Below the pieces are notes generated by a model, which was not told the origin of the DNA, made no database searches, and worked only from the letters and a program-made list of their open reading frames with translations. A stretch of 64,000 nucleotides of DNA, taken from Dyadobacter sp. CECT 9275 (GTDB taxonomy: Bacteria > Bacteroidota > Bacteroidia > Cytophagales > Spirosomataceae). Of the stretch, positions 57,043 to 64,000 are shown piece by piece. Location: NCBI RefSeq assembly GCF_907164905.1, contig NZ_CAJRAF010000002.1:3224001-3288000 (forward strand). The letters are read 5' to 3'. The number at the start of each line of letters is the position of its first letter. Positions within the stretch are counted from its first letter, which is position 1. The translations under genes were made by a program, and so were the position numbers.

Positions 57043-58383
57043 TTACTTAATTTCTTTTGATTTAAATCCGATCCCGATGCGTAATCCTGCGAAGTGCAGC
57101 GGATCGGTTATCTCACTAAAATCCTTATTGAGTATATAGTGATACTGCGCGGCCACGTCCAGGAAAACCGGGCCGAAATATTTCTCAAAACCTATGGCCG
57201 CACCCACCGCCGGAATAAATCCTTTGGTCGTGATCGTCTGCAGGCCATTGGGGTGCAACTCCGAAGTTTTCGTGGTACGTTTGGTTAGCTGCCCTCCTCC
57301 GAATGGGTTGAAATAAATATTCCGGATAGGATAGAGTTTCAACCCAACCTGAAGGGGAATCCGGGTTACTTTGTCTTCCGCAGTAAACTGTAGTATTTTT
57401 TCCGGCACCATGCTCACATATTTTCTTTCCACCTGCCATTGTGAAAATCCTGTCTGGAAAGTCACGCCTACCTTGCTGGTTAAAAAGTAACTCAGTTGAA
57501 TTCCTCCGCCAAAACCCTGCAGCATTCCAATACCCGTGTTGAGGTCCGACCAGTTTTTAGAAAGACTTTCAATCACATACAGTCCTTCTCCATAAACGGT
57601 TACTCCAAAAGCCTTTCTGGGCTTAGGCGCCGAAGGTGTGAAAGATAAATTTTGATCTCCTGTTGGATCATCGAATTTTTGCTTTATCTCTTCCCTTACA
57701 ATGGGCTGGAATACCACACTGGTACCATCAGCAAACCTGATCTGCGAAACCTCTGTCGTTTTTACTTCCAGCAGGGGCGAGGACTCATTGAGTTTGTAGA
57801 GAATCTTTTTGTTGGCATCATCTCTGTATATGAACAGGACCTCCTCCTTTTGTCCGTTCATGAAAAGAATTTCATTTTTCTGCGTCTGGTCAAGCCCGAC
57901 AAATTCCATTTCCACACGTCTGTTCTGGCTTTTTCCAAACTCCGTTTTGTTGGTGGCCACCGGTCTCAGGGAGCCATAGCCCTGAAAACTCACCCGGCTG
58001 GCTCTGATACGACCGATTGTCACCAAATAATCTCTTACCGATTTAGCCCGGTTTAAAGATAATTTCCTGTTGGCTTCGGCATTTCCGACATTATCCGTAT
58101 GCCCCGTTATTTCAAAAACGATAGAGGGCAACTGATTCAAAACGGAAGCAATCGTATCCAGATATACCTTACTGACCGGCTTGATCGCCGCCGAATTGGT
58201 CTCAAAATTGATGTTCTTCATCTTGATCCTGACACCGGCCATGGATGGTTTTTTACGGAGTGAGTCCAGAATTGTCTCCAGCAGGCCTTGCTGTGGTGCC
58301 GCTGTGGAGGTCCTCAATTTCTGCCCAGCTACTGAACCTGAGAGGATGCAGAGAAAAAAAAGAAATACATAAACTTTTTTCAT
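57043..58383 (-). CDS. OmpA-family protein with N-terminal OmpA domain and C-terminal beta-barrel
   Basis: 446 residues with a signal peptide ending 'GSVAGQ'. The OmpA peptidoglycan-binding domain is near the N-terminus (about 55-165): 'INFETNSAAIKPVSKVYLDTIA', 'FEITGHTDNVGNAEANRKLSLNRAKSV' and 'RVSFQGYGSLRPVATN' with 'GKSQNRRVEMEF'. A linker with a repeated 'EVLFIYRDDANKK'-type segment follows, then an outer-membrane barrel (about 255-446: 'FGVTVYGEGLYVIESL', 'GGGIQLSYFLTSKVGVTFQ', 'GLRIGIGF'). This is the reverse of the usual barrel-then-OmpA order. It is the first gene of the operon and could tie the other products to the outer membrane and wall. Confidence 0.87.
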   Translation of the reverse strand: MKKVYVFLFFLCILSGSVAGQKLRTSTAAPQQGLLETILDSLRKKPSMAGVRIKMKNINFETNSAAIKPVSKVYLDTIASVLNQLPSIVFEITGHTDNVGNAEANRKLSLNRAKSVRDYLVTIGRIRASRVSFQGYGSLRPVATNKTEFGKSQNRRVEMEFVGLDQTQKNEILFMNGQKEEVLFIYRDDANKKILYKLNESSPLLEVKTTEVSQIRFADGTSVVFQPIVREEIKQKFDDPTGDQNLSFTPSAPKPRKAFGVTVYGEGLYVIESLSKNWSDLNTGIGMLQGFGGGIQLSYFLTSKVGVTFQTGFSQWQVERKYVSMVPEKILQFTAEDKVTRIPLQVGLKLYPIRNIYFNPFGGGQLTKRTTKTSELHPNGLQTITTKGFIPAVGAAIGFEKYFGPVFLDVAAQYHYILNKDFSEITDPLHFAGLRIGIGFKSKEIK

Positions 58384-59059
58384 AACCTATTAATTTTTGA
58401 TAATGCCTGTTTTATAAATATGAAGGATGATTTTCCCATGGTGCTGCCAGTATGCTGTTCACTTCAGAAAACGACTTCTTTAAAGCAATCCACCGTTTTT
58501 CTCCGTTTCAGATAAGCACACCTCCCTTCTTCCCCTATTAATAGCTGGAAGGAGCTGCAGGTAACCGCACTTTAAAGAAATTATTTACACCTTTTCGGAG
58601 AATCTGAAACCAATGGCAGCTCAACAGACTCATTTACAATTATTTGATTTACCTTATTAAATGAAGCAGATAGTGGTTTCGAAGGAATTGCCGGAGCAAT
58701 GGCGGAGGCAGTTTTCATACGTAGGCCGATAGCAGGTTATTAGAATTACGAATTTGTAACCAGAACCCGTCTGATTCAACCTACATCTCACGAACCAAGC
58801 ATTTTACCTCATGAAAGGAATAATTTTTCCAATGAAACAGTCCTTGCCGTACTTCATGACCACTTCCAGGATTTGAGACAAGCAGGCTCAATCAAACCCG
58901 CGGGTGGCTTTTGCACACTTCTCCAAAAAAGAGCAGCACAGAACGAAGTTTAGGGTGAGACCTTTGGCCAGCCAATGGTATACAGTATGGGATTATTTCC
59001 CGTGGTGGTGAATTGATACCAACACCCGGGAGGCAATACCACGCATTTAACCAACGGTT
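58384..59059. other. Long intergenic region between the surface operon and the LytTR regulator
   Basis: This 676-base gap separates the divergent operon (minus) and response regulator (plus). No open frame above about 42 codons, and none with a recognisable protein, was found. It holds two copies of the palindrome CTTTAAAG (58478-58485 and 58570-58577) and an inverted 9-mer GTTTCAGAT (58505-58513) / ATCTGAAAC (58602-58610). These could be regulatory sites. It is the only long gene-free stretch of this size in the window. Confidence 0.55.
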
Positions 59060-59806
59060 ATGGACCCGCTGAAAATATTAATTGTAGAGGACGATTTACA
59101 AACTGCCCATGAAATACAAGCCTGCGCAGAGGAAGCAGGACACCAGGTAACAGGTATAGCAAGAGACGCAAAAGGTGCCATGAAACTGGTAAAGAACGAT
59201 CCGCCTGATATTGCAGTAATTGACATCAAACTAGGTAAACTTCCGGAAGCTGGTATTGCTATTGCCCAGGAAATCCTGTCGCAGCACTGGATACCTTTTA
59301 TTTATCTTTCCTCTTACTCCGACCCGGCTACGGTCGAAAAAGCCCGAAAAACGTTTCCCTCTGCTTATTTACTGAAACCCTTCCGGCCGCAGGAACTGCT
59401 CATCCAAATCAGCGTGGCCCATACTAATTTTTTCAACCAGAGCAGAAACATCAATCATCAGACTATGAACCAGAATAACTTTTATCTTCCGTTTGATAAC
59501 GGACATGAACAGATTACCACAAGGGATATTCTCTATCTGGAGGCAAAAGGCGCGTGCGTGAATGTGTATCTGATGAACCGCATAGGTCCCAAAATGATCG
59601 GTATGACACTCGGAAATCTGTCGCAATATTTTACAACACCTAATTTTTTCCGCCTTTCCCGTTCGTTGTTCATCAATATGGATCACCGCAAGCGCATTGA
59701 ACGAACCCATATCTATCTGGGTGATGAAAAAGTTGTTGTAGTAGAGATTTCGGAAGCTAACCGAAAGGAGCTTTTAAAAAAACTTAAAGTAGTGCGCACC
59801 AAATAA
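59060..59806 (+). CDS. LytTR-family response regulator
   Basis: 248 residues. The receiver domain (1-120) has the acidic pair in 'ILIVEDD', the phospho-acceptor Asp55 in 'IAVIDIKLGK', 'FIYLSSYSD' (Ser/Thr position) and Lys106 in 'LLKPFRPQ'. The C-terminal LytTR DNA-binding domain (about 145-245) has 'ILYLEAKGACVNVYL', 'LSQYFTTPNFFRLSRSLFINMDH'-type sequence and 'VEISEANRKELLKKL'. It should bind direct repeats upstream of target promoters. No histidine kinase is adjacent. The operon at 51800-58383 is divergent from it and is a candidate target. Confidence 0.9.
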   Translation: MDPLKILIVEDDLQTAHEIQACAEEAGHQVTGIARDAKGAMKLVKNDPPDIAVIDIKLGKLPEAGIAIAQEILSQHWIPFIYLSSYSDPATVEKARKTFPSAYLLKPFRPQELLIQISVAHTNFFNQSRNINHQTMNQNNFYLPFDNGHEQITTRDILYLEAKGACVNVYLMNRIGPKMIGMTLGNLSQYFTTPNFFRLSRSLFINMDHRKRIERTHIYLGDEKVVVVEISEANRKELLKKLKVVRTK

Positions 59807-59894
59807 TTGCTGACAGCAACAATATCCTTACTGAGAATTACCATTTATTCAGGATCAAGCCGTTTCTTTGCACAGGAAAAGATCAGTAAAAAAC

Positions 59895-61094
59895 ATGTAC
59901 GATATTGTTGTTATCGGTGGCGGGATTGTCGGTCTTGCCACAGCCCTGCGTTTAAAGGAACAGAAACCCTCGCTGAAACTGCTACTACTTGAGAAAGAAA
60001 ACGGTGTGGCCCGGCATCAGACAGGCCACAATAGCGGGGTAATTCATTCGGGACTGTACTATAAACCGGGAAGCCTGAAAGCCACCAACTGTATCCGCGG
60101 TTATCAGATGCTGATCGACTTCTGCAACCGTGAAGGCGTTCCCTATGACCTGTGCGGGAAAGTGGTGGTGGCCACCAGCGAGGAGCAGAGGCCCTTACTG
60201 CGAAATCTGTACGAAAGAGGAATGCAGAATGGGCTGGTAAATAACCGGATGATATCCCAAGCCGAAATAAAGGAAATCGAACCCCATGTGAACGGTCTGG
60301 AAGGTATATGGGTACCTTATACCGGAATTATTGACTACACGGCCGTTTCTGAAAAATATGCCGACTGTCTTCGTAAACTGGAGGGGGAAATCCGTTTCGG
60401 GCAAAAAGTGACGGATATCAAAAACCGCAATACGCACTCAGAAGTAGTTACCGCAAACGGTAGCGTATTTGAAACCAGGCTGGTTGTGAATTGCGCCGGC
60501 CTTTATTCCGATAAAATTGCCCAGCTTACACAGGCTGAAAACATAAAAGTACAGATCATTCCTTTCCGGGGCGAATACTACAAAATACGCCCCGAGAAAC
60601 ATCACCTCGTCAGAAACCTGATATACCCCGTTCCAGACCCCAATTTCCCCTTCCTGGGCGTCCATTTCACAAGGATGATAGAAGGAGGCGTAGAAGCCGG
60701 ACCCAACGCTGTATTTGCCTTCAAACGTGAAGGTTACAAAAAAACGGATATTAATTTTCCGGAACTGCTGGAAGCGTTGGCCTGGCCTGGTTTCAGAAAA
60801 GTAGCCGCCAAATACTGGCGCACCGGTATGGGTGAATATTATCGGTCATTTTCGAAAGCAGCATTTACAAAAGCATTACAGGAACTGATACCGGAAATTG
60901 AAAGTACTGACCTTATTCCGGGTGGAGCAGGCGTGCGGGCACAGGCCTGCGACTATGACGGCGGCCTGCTGGATGATTTTTCGATCATTGAAAACAAAGG
61001 AGCTATCAATGTATGTAATGCTCCCTCTCCGGCGGCAACGTCATCGTTGTCCATTGGACAAACTGTTTCCGAAAGAGTGCTGGCGAGGATCTGA
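59895..61094 (+). CDS. lhgO: L-2-hydroxyglutarate oxidase
   Basis: 399 residues from the ATG at 59895, which starts directly with the FAD motif 'MYDIVVIGGGIVGLATALRL'; the nine upstream codons are not needed. The LhgO signature 'TGHNSGVIHSGLYYKPGSLKA' and 'FRGEYYKIRPEKHHLV', plus 'GGAGVRAQACDYDGGLLDDF' near the C-terminus, are present. It oxidises L-2-hydroxyglutarate to 2-oxoglutarate, passing electrons to the membrane or oxygen. It is a single gene 88 bases after the LytTR regulator, and ends before a terminator. Confidence 0.92.
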   Translation: MYDIVVIGGGIVGLATALRLKEQKPSLKLLLLEKENGVARHQTGHNSGVIHSGLYYKPGSLKATNCIRGYQMLIDFCNREGVPYDLCGKVVVATSEEQRPLLRNLYERGMQNGLVNNRMISQAEIKEIEPHVNGLEGIWVPYTGIIDYTAVSEKYADCLRKLEGEIRFGQKVTDIKNRNTHSEVVTANGSVFETRLVVNCAGLYSDKIAQLTQAENIKVQIIPFRGEYYKIRPEKHHLVRNLIYPVPDPNFPFLGVHFTRMIEGGVEAGPNAVFAFKREGYKKTDINFPELLEALAWPGFRKVAAKYWRTGMGEYYRSFSKAAFTKALQELIPEIESTDLIPGGAGVRAQACDYDGGLLDDFSIIENKGAINVCNAPSPAATSSLSIGQTVSERVLARI

Positions 61095-61207
61095 GTTTCA
61101 GGCGCTCTGTGAGCAATACCTGCACAGCCATTCGTAATATCACTTACATCGGATGTAATTGGTCACCTGCCTTTCAAAACCCTATACATTAACAAGATTT
61201 TTGAAAC

Positions 61208-61251
61208 AAAATAAAAGTGTCCTCCCAAGCCAGGAAGGACACTTTTATTTT
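61208..61251. terminator. Bidirectional terminator between lhgO and the permease
   Basis: AAAATAAAAGTGTCC (61208-61222) pairs with GGACACTTTTATTTT (61237-61251), 15 bp perfect. It lies 20 bases past the permease stop on the minus strand and 113 bases past the lhgO stop. Confidence 0.85.
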
Positions 61252-61271
61252 GCTCGGGAAGATGCTATAAA

Positions 61272-62723
61272 TTATTCGTGCCCGATTTTACTGTGTTTTT
61301 TACCATAGGTAAAATAAACAGCCAACCCAATCGCCAGCCATATTCCAAGACGGTACCAGCTTTCAACCGGCAGGGAATACATCAGATATACACACACTAC
61401 GATACCCATGATCGGTACAAAAGGGACCAGGGGCGTACGGAACGAACGGTGAAGCTCAGGGCGCTTAACACGTAACATCCATACACCTACACACACCAGA
61501 CAGAACGCAAATAGGGTACCGATACTCACCATATGCCCAAGGTCGCTCACCGGAACAAGGCCAGAGAATAAACTCACAAAAAGCATAAAGAAAATATTGG
61601 TTTTGTAAGGTGTGCTGAACTTAGGATGAACCTGGCTAAAGAATTTGGGAAGCAGGCCGTCCTTACTCATGGAATAAAACACCCGGCTTTGTCCCAGTAA
61701 CATGACCAACATCACCGAAGTGTAACCCGCCAGAATGGCGATAATGAGCGCTGTCTGAAGGCCGTCATAACCCGTTTTGGCAAAAGCCGTAGCAGCGGGC
61801 TTGGCATCATTGGCAAATTCAGTATACTTTACAAGACCTGTCATGACGTGGGCAAAGAGCACATACAAAATCGTACAAACGATCAAAGATCCCAGGATAC
61901 CGATAGGCATGCCCTTTTGCGGATTCTTGGCCTCCTGTGCAGCAGTTGACACCGCATCAAAACCGATGAAGGCAAAGAAAACAACTGCGGCTCCTGTAGC
62001 AATACCACTCCAGCCAAAGTTTTCATACTTACCCGTATTTTCAGGAATGTAGGGCACAAAGTTTTCAGGATTAATGTGGCTCCATCCCAGGGATATAAAG
62101 ATGAGTACGACAGCTACTTTAATGACCACCAGAAAGTTGTTCAGAAAAGCTGAGCCCTGCGTTCCTCTCATCAAAAGCAACGACAACAGACATACGACCA
62201 GAATCGCAGGCAGGTTTACAATACCGTTATCGATGATCGTACCATCGCTCAGTTTTACTACTTCAAAGGGCGAACAAACCAGCTGGGCCGGAAGGTGAAT
62301 ACCAAATTTGCTCAGAAACTCAAGGAGATACCTGGACCAGCTCACCGACACCGTTGCTGCACCCAGCGCATATTCAAGCACCAGATCCCAGCCGATGATC
62401 CAGGCTACAAATTCTCCCATAGTCGCATAGGAGTAAGTGTAAGCACTACCGGCAATAGGTATCATAGATGCAAACTCTGCATAACACAACCCTGCAAAAC
62501 CACAACCCACAGCAGCAAGAATAAAAGAAATGGTAACCGCTGGCCCCGAGTGTTCAGCGGCTGCAATACCTGTTAACGAAAAAAGACCCGCGCCGATAAT
62601 TGCCCCGATTCCCAACGCAACCAGGCTAGCGGAACTTAAAGAACGTTTCAACTGATTTCCTTCGCCTGAGGATTCCAGCAACAATTTTTCAATTGGCTTC
62701 TTTATCCAAAGTTGATTTGCCAT
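61272..62723 (-). CDS. APC-family amino-acid permease
   Basis: 483 residues with about 12-14 membrane helices. The first has 'LVALGIGAIIGAGLFSLTG', the APC substrate loop, followed by 'LCYAEFASMIPIAGSAYTYSY', 'GWDLVLEYALGAATVSVSWS' and 'FFAFIGFDAVSTAAQEAKNPQKGMP', a pattern close to the cationic amino acid transporter group. It should carry an amino acid or polyamine across the inner membrane with protons. It is a single-gene unit with the terminator at 61208-61251 downstream. Confidence 0.9.
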   Translation of the reverse strand: MANQLWIKKPIEKLLLESSGEGNQLKRSLSSASLVALGIGAIIGAGLFSLTGIAAAEHSGPAVTISFILAAVGCGFAGLCYAEFASMIPIAGSAYTYSYATMGEFVAWIIGWDLVLEYALGAATVSVSWSRYLLEFLSKFGIHLPAQLVCSPFEVVKLSDGTIIDNGIVNLPAILVVCLLSLLLMRGTQGSAFLNNFLVVIKVAVVLIFISLGWSHINPENFVPYIPENTGKYENFGWSGIATGAAVVFFAFIGFDAVSTAAQEAKNPQKGMPIGILGSLIVCTILYVLFAHVMTGLVKYTEFANDAKPAATAFAKTGYDGLQTALIIAILAGYTSVMLVMLLGQSRVFYSMSKDGLLPKFFSQVHPKFSTPYKTNIFFMLFVSLFSGLVPVSDLGHMVSIGTLFAFCLVCVGVWMLRVKRPELHRSFRTPLVPFVPIMGIVVCVYLMYSLPVESWYRLGIWLAIGLAVYFTYGKKHSKIGHE

Positions 62724-62804
62724 AGAGAGTTATTTATTATAGAGATGATTCCATTATTTCATAAAACTAAAATAAAATTCGCTAACAAAGCATTCTGGTA
62801 GAAT

Positions 62805-62839
62805 AAAAAAGGGAAAGCCTGGTAAGCTTTCCCTTTTTT
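62805..62839 (-). terminator. Terminator after secDF
   Basis: A perfect 14-bp stem (62805-62818 with 62826-62839), 7-base loop, six T on the exit side of the minus strand. It starts eight bases past the secDF stop. Confidence 0.88.
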
Positions 62840-62847
62840 ATTTCTTT

Positions 62848-64000
62848 CTATGCCTTCATTTTCTTTCCAGCCGTTTCCGTCACCGCAGGAGCCGCTGCCA
62901 TTTTCTTGTTATCACGCTGCAGAAGGTCTACCACGATTGGCGCAGCAACAAAAAGCGAAGAATAGGTACCTACGATTACACCCAGCAACATACAGAATGT
63001 AAATCCACGGATCACTTCCCCGCCAAACACGATCAGTACCAAAAGTACCAGAATCACCGAGATACCTGTTACGGCCGTACGGCTCAGGGTACTGTTCAAT
63101 GCGTTGTTGATGACGGTTGGCAGGCTTTCGTTTTTCGCTTTGTCCTGGCTCAGGTAATCCCTGATCCGGTCATAAATCACCACCGTATCATTCATGGAAT
63201 AACCGATCATCGTCAGGATTGCTCCGATAAAAGCCTGGTCAATATCCAGTGAGAAAGGCAGGATACCGTTGAACAGAGAATAAATGGCCAGGATAATGAC
63301 CACGTCGTGGAACAGTGACATCACCGCACCGTAGCTAAATGCCAGTCTTTTAAAACGGATAAAGATATACGCAAAGTTAGCAGCAAGAGCCAGGAGAATT
63401 GCATACACGGCAGAAATCATGGTATCATAAGCCATTGTAGGACCTACTTTGCTGTAACTTACGATTTTGGCCTTATTGTCTTTCATTTTGGAAGCACCTT
63501 CCAGTACCTTGGCCTGAGCCTGCTGGTCTGCATCCGGAGAAGTATTATCAATCAGATAGGCCGTTGTAATCTTTACCTGATCTGACCCGCCAAAAGTTTT
63601 TACTTCGGGGGTTGATTCCAGCGCATCGCTCAAAGCAGAACGCAGTTGGTCTGTCTCTACCGCTTTTTCAAAACGCACAACGTAAGAACGTCCTCCTTTG
63701 AAATCAATACCCAGCCCAAATCCTTTAAAAATAAAGGAACCGATCCCAATCACGATGATCACGGTTGAAATAATGTAAAAACGGCGTCTCTGGGATACAA
63801 AATCAAAATGGTTATCCTTAAACCAGTTTTTGGTAAGAGCCGAATAAAACGCAAATGTTTTGCCTTTCGCTACCTGTGCCTCAAGGAATAAACGAGTAAT
63901 GAAAATAGCAGAAAAAAGCGAGGTGACCAAACCGATTACCAGCGTGGTGGCAAAACCCAGAACCAGCCCTGTTCCGAAAATCCAGAGAATAACCCCTGTT
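62848..64000 (-). CDS. secDF: Protein translocase SecDF fusion, 5' end outside window
   Basis: The frame is open to base 64000, so about 383 C-terminal residues are visible. The first part is the end of SecD ('GFATTLVIGLVTSLFSAIF', then 'ITRLFLE'), joined through a cytoplasmic stretch to SecF: 'FDFVSQRRRFYIISTVIIV', 'GLGIDFKGGRSYVVRFE' (SecF head motif), 'FRLAFSYGAVMSLFHDVVI'-type helices and 'MIGYSMNDTVVIYDRIRDYL' (SecF signature). The product uses the proton gradient to pull exported proteins through SecYEG. Fusion of SecD and SecF is common in Bacteroidota. A clean terminator closes the gene. Confidence 0.94.
   Translation of the reverse strand, partial: TGVILWIFGTGLVLGFATTLVIGLVTSLFSAIFITRLFLEAQVAKGKTFAFYSALTKNWFKDNHFDFVSQRRRFYIISTVIIVIGIGSFIFKGFGLGIDFKGGRSYVVRFEKAVETDQLRSALSDALESTPEVKTFGGSDQVKITTAYLIDNTSPDADQQAQAKVLEGASKMKDNKAKIVSYSKVGPTMAYDTMISAVYAILLALAANFAYIFIRFKRLAFSYGAVMSLFHDVVIILAIYSLFNGILPFSLDIDQAFIGAILTMIGYSMNDTVVIYDRIRDYLSQDKAKNESLPTVINNALNSTLSRTAVTGISVILVLLVLIVFGGEVIRGFTFCMLLGVIVGTYSSLFVAAPIVVDLLQRDNKKMAAAPAVTETAGKKMKA

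Noticed and set aside
58661..58732. Tiny open frame (23 codons) in the long intergenic region
   Set aside because: Too short, no ribosome-binding context, and no similarity that I recognise.
58870..59012. Possible decayed gene fragment ending in a Trp/Tyr-rich stretch
   Set aside because: The frame is open for only about 42 codons and no transposase or other family pattern could be matched.
1..64000. tRNA, rRNA, CRISPR arrays, insertion sequences, phage genes
   Set aside because: Read for cloverleaf ends, regularly spaced repeats, transposase motifs and terminal inverted repeats; none was found that held up.

Overview
The window reads as chromosomal DNA of a Bacteroidota bacterium, most likely of the order Cytophagales (a Dyadobacter-like organism would fit, by inference only). 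The signs are a gldB gliding lipoprotein, several families largely restricted to Bacteroidota (DUF4293, DUF4295, DUF6089, OmpA/barrel proteins), SecD and SecF fused into one protein, TTTG/TAnnTTTG promoter elements, and an L33-DUF4295-FtsY-RimO ribosome/secretion cluster. No rRNA, tRNA, CRISPR array, insertion sequence or prophage was recognised. Both ends cut through genes: an SGNH esterase at the left and secDF at the right.

Layout. (1) 1-10681 is a polysaccharide-utilisation segment: SGNH esterase, heparinase II/III-type lyase, two GH36-like alpha-galactosidases, a lipoprotein esterase and a two-headed alpha/beta-hydrolase + SGNH protein, all apparently exported. No SusC/SusD pair or regulator lies inside the window. 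(2) 10827-13363 holds a 3-hydroxyisobutyrate-dehydrogenase-family enzyme and an acyl-CoA carboxylase beta subunit. (3) 13485-18721 is envelope biogenesis: MCE/MlaD protein, cell-wall amidase, LptD and a DUF1573 protein. (4) 18930-23799 carries a fused 2-oxoacid dehydrogenase E1 followed by a phosphoglycosyl transferase, a NeuD/PglD-type acetyltransferase and a PglE-type aminotransferase, a diamino-sugar cassette. (5) 23861-31561 is mixed housekeeping: double FKBP lipoprotein, Nth, an ECF sigma factor with an overlapping small protein, a HAD nucleotidase, a PhyH oxygenase, a leaderless trypsin-like protease, DUF2911 and two DUF6089 barrels. (6) 31809-34225 is an ABC ATPase, an FtsX-type permease with a His/Asp/Glu-rich loop and a DUF3299-like exported protein, probably a metal-related system.

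(7) 34251-40630 holds a lone nuoH, gldB, a YeeZ-like SDR, a TlpA-like thioredoxin, gatB and a haem c lipoprotein. (8) 40941-51775 is core information and wall metabolism: rpmG, DUF4295, ftsY, rimO, DUF4293, kdsD, recQ, purD, ricT, anmK. (9) 51800-58383 is the least explained block: a four-gene exported operon consisting of an OmpA domain with a C-terminal barrel, a DUF2135 lipoprotein, a von Willebrand D domain protein of mosaic base composition, and an unrecognised protein made of four diverged repeats. It is divergent from a LytTR response regulator across a 676-base gap. (10) 59895-64000 holds lhgO, an APC permease and the 3' part of secDF.

Strong hairpin terminators separate many of the transcription units. 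The best candidates for something undescribed are the 51.8-58.4 kb surface operon and the His-rich ABC/DUF3299 system. All functions below are read from protein motifs by eye; no database search was run.
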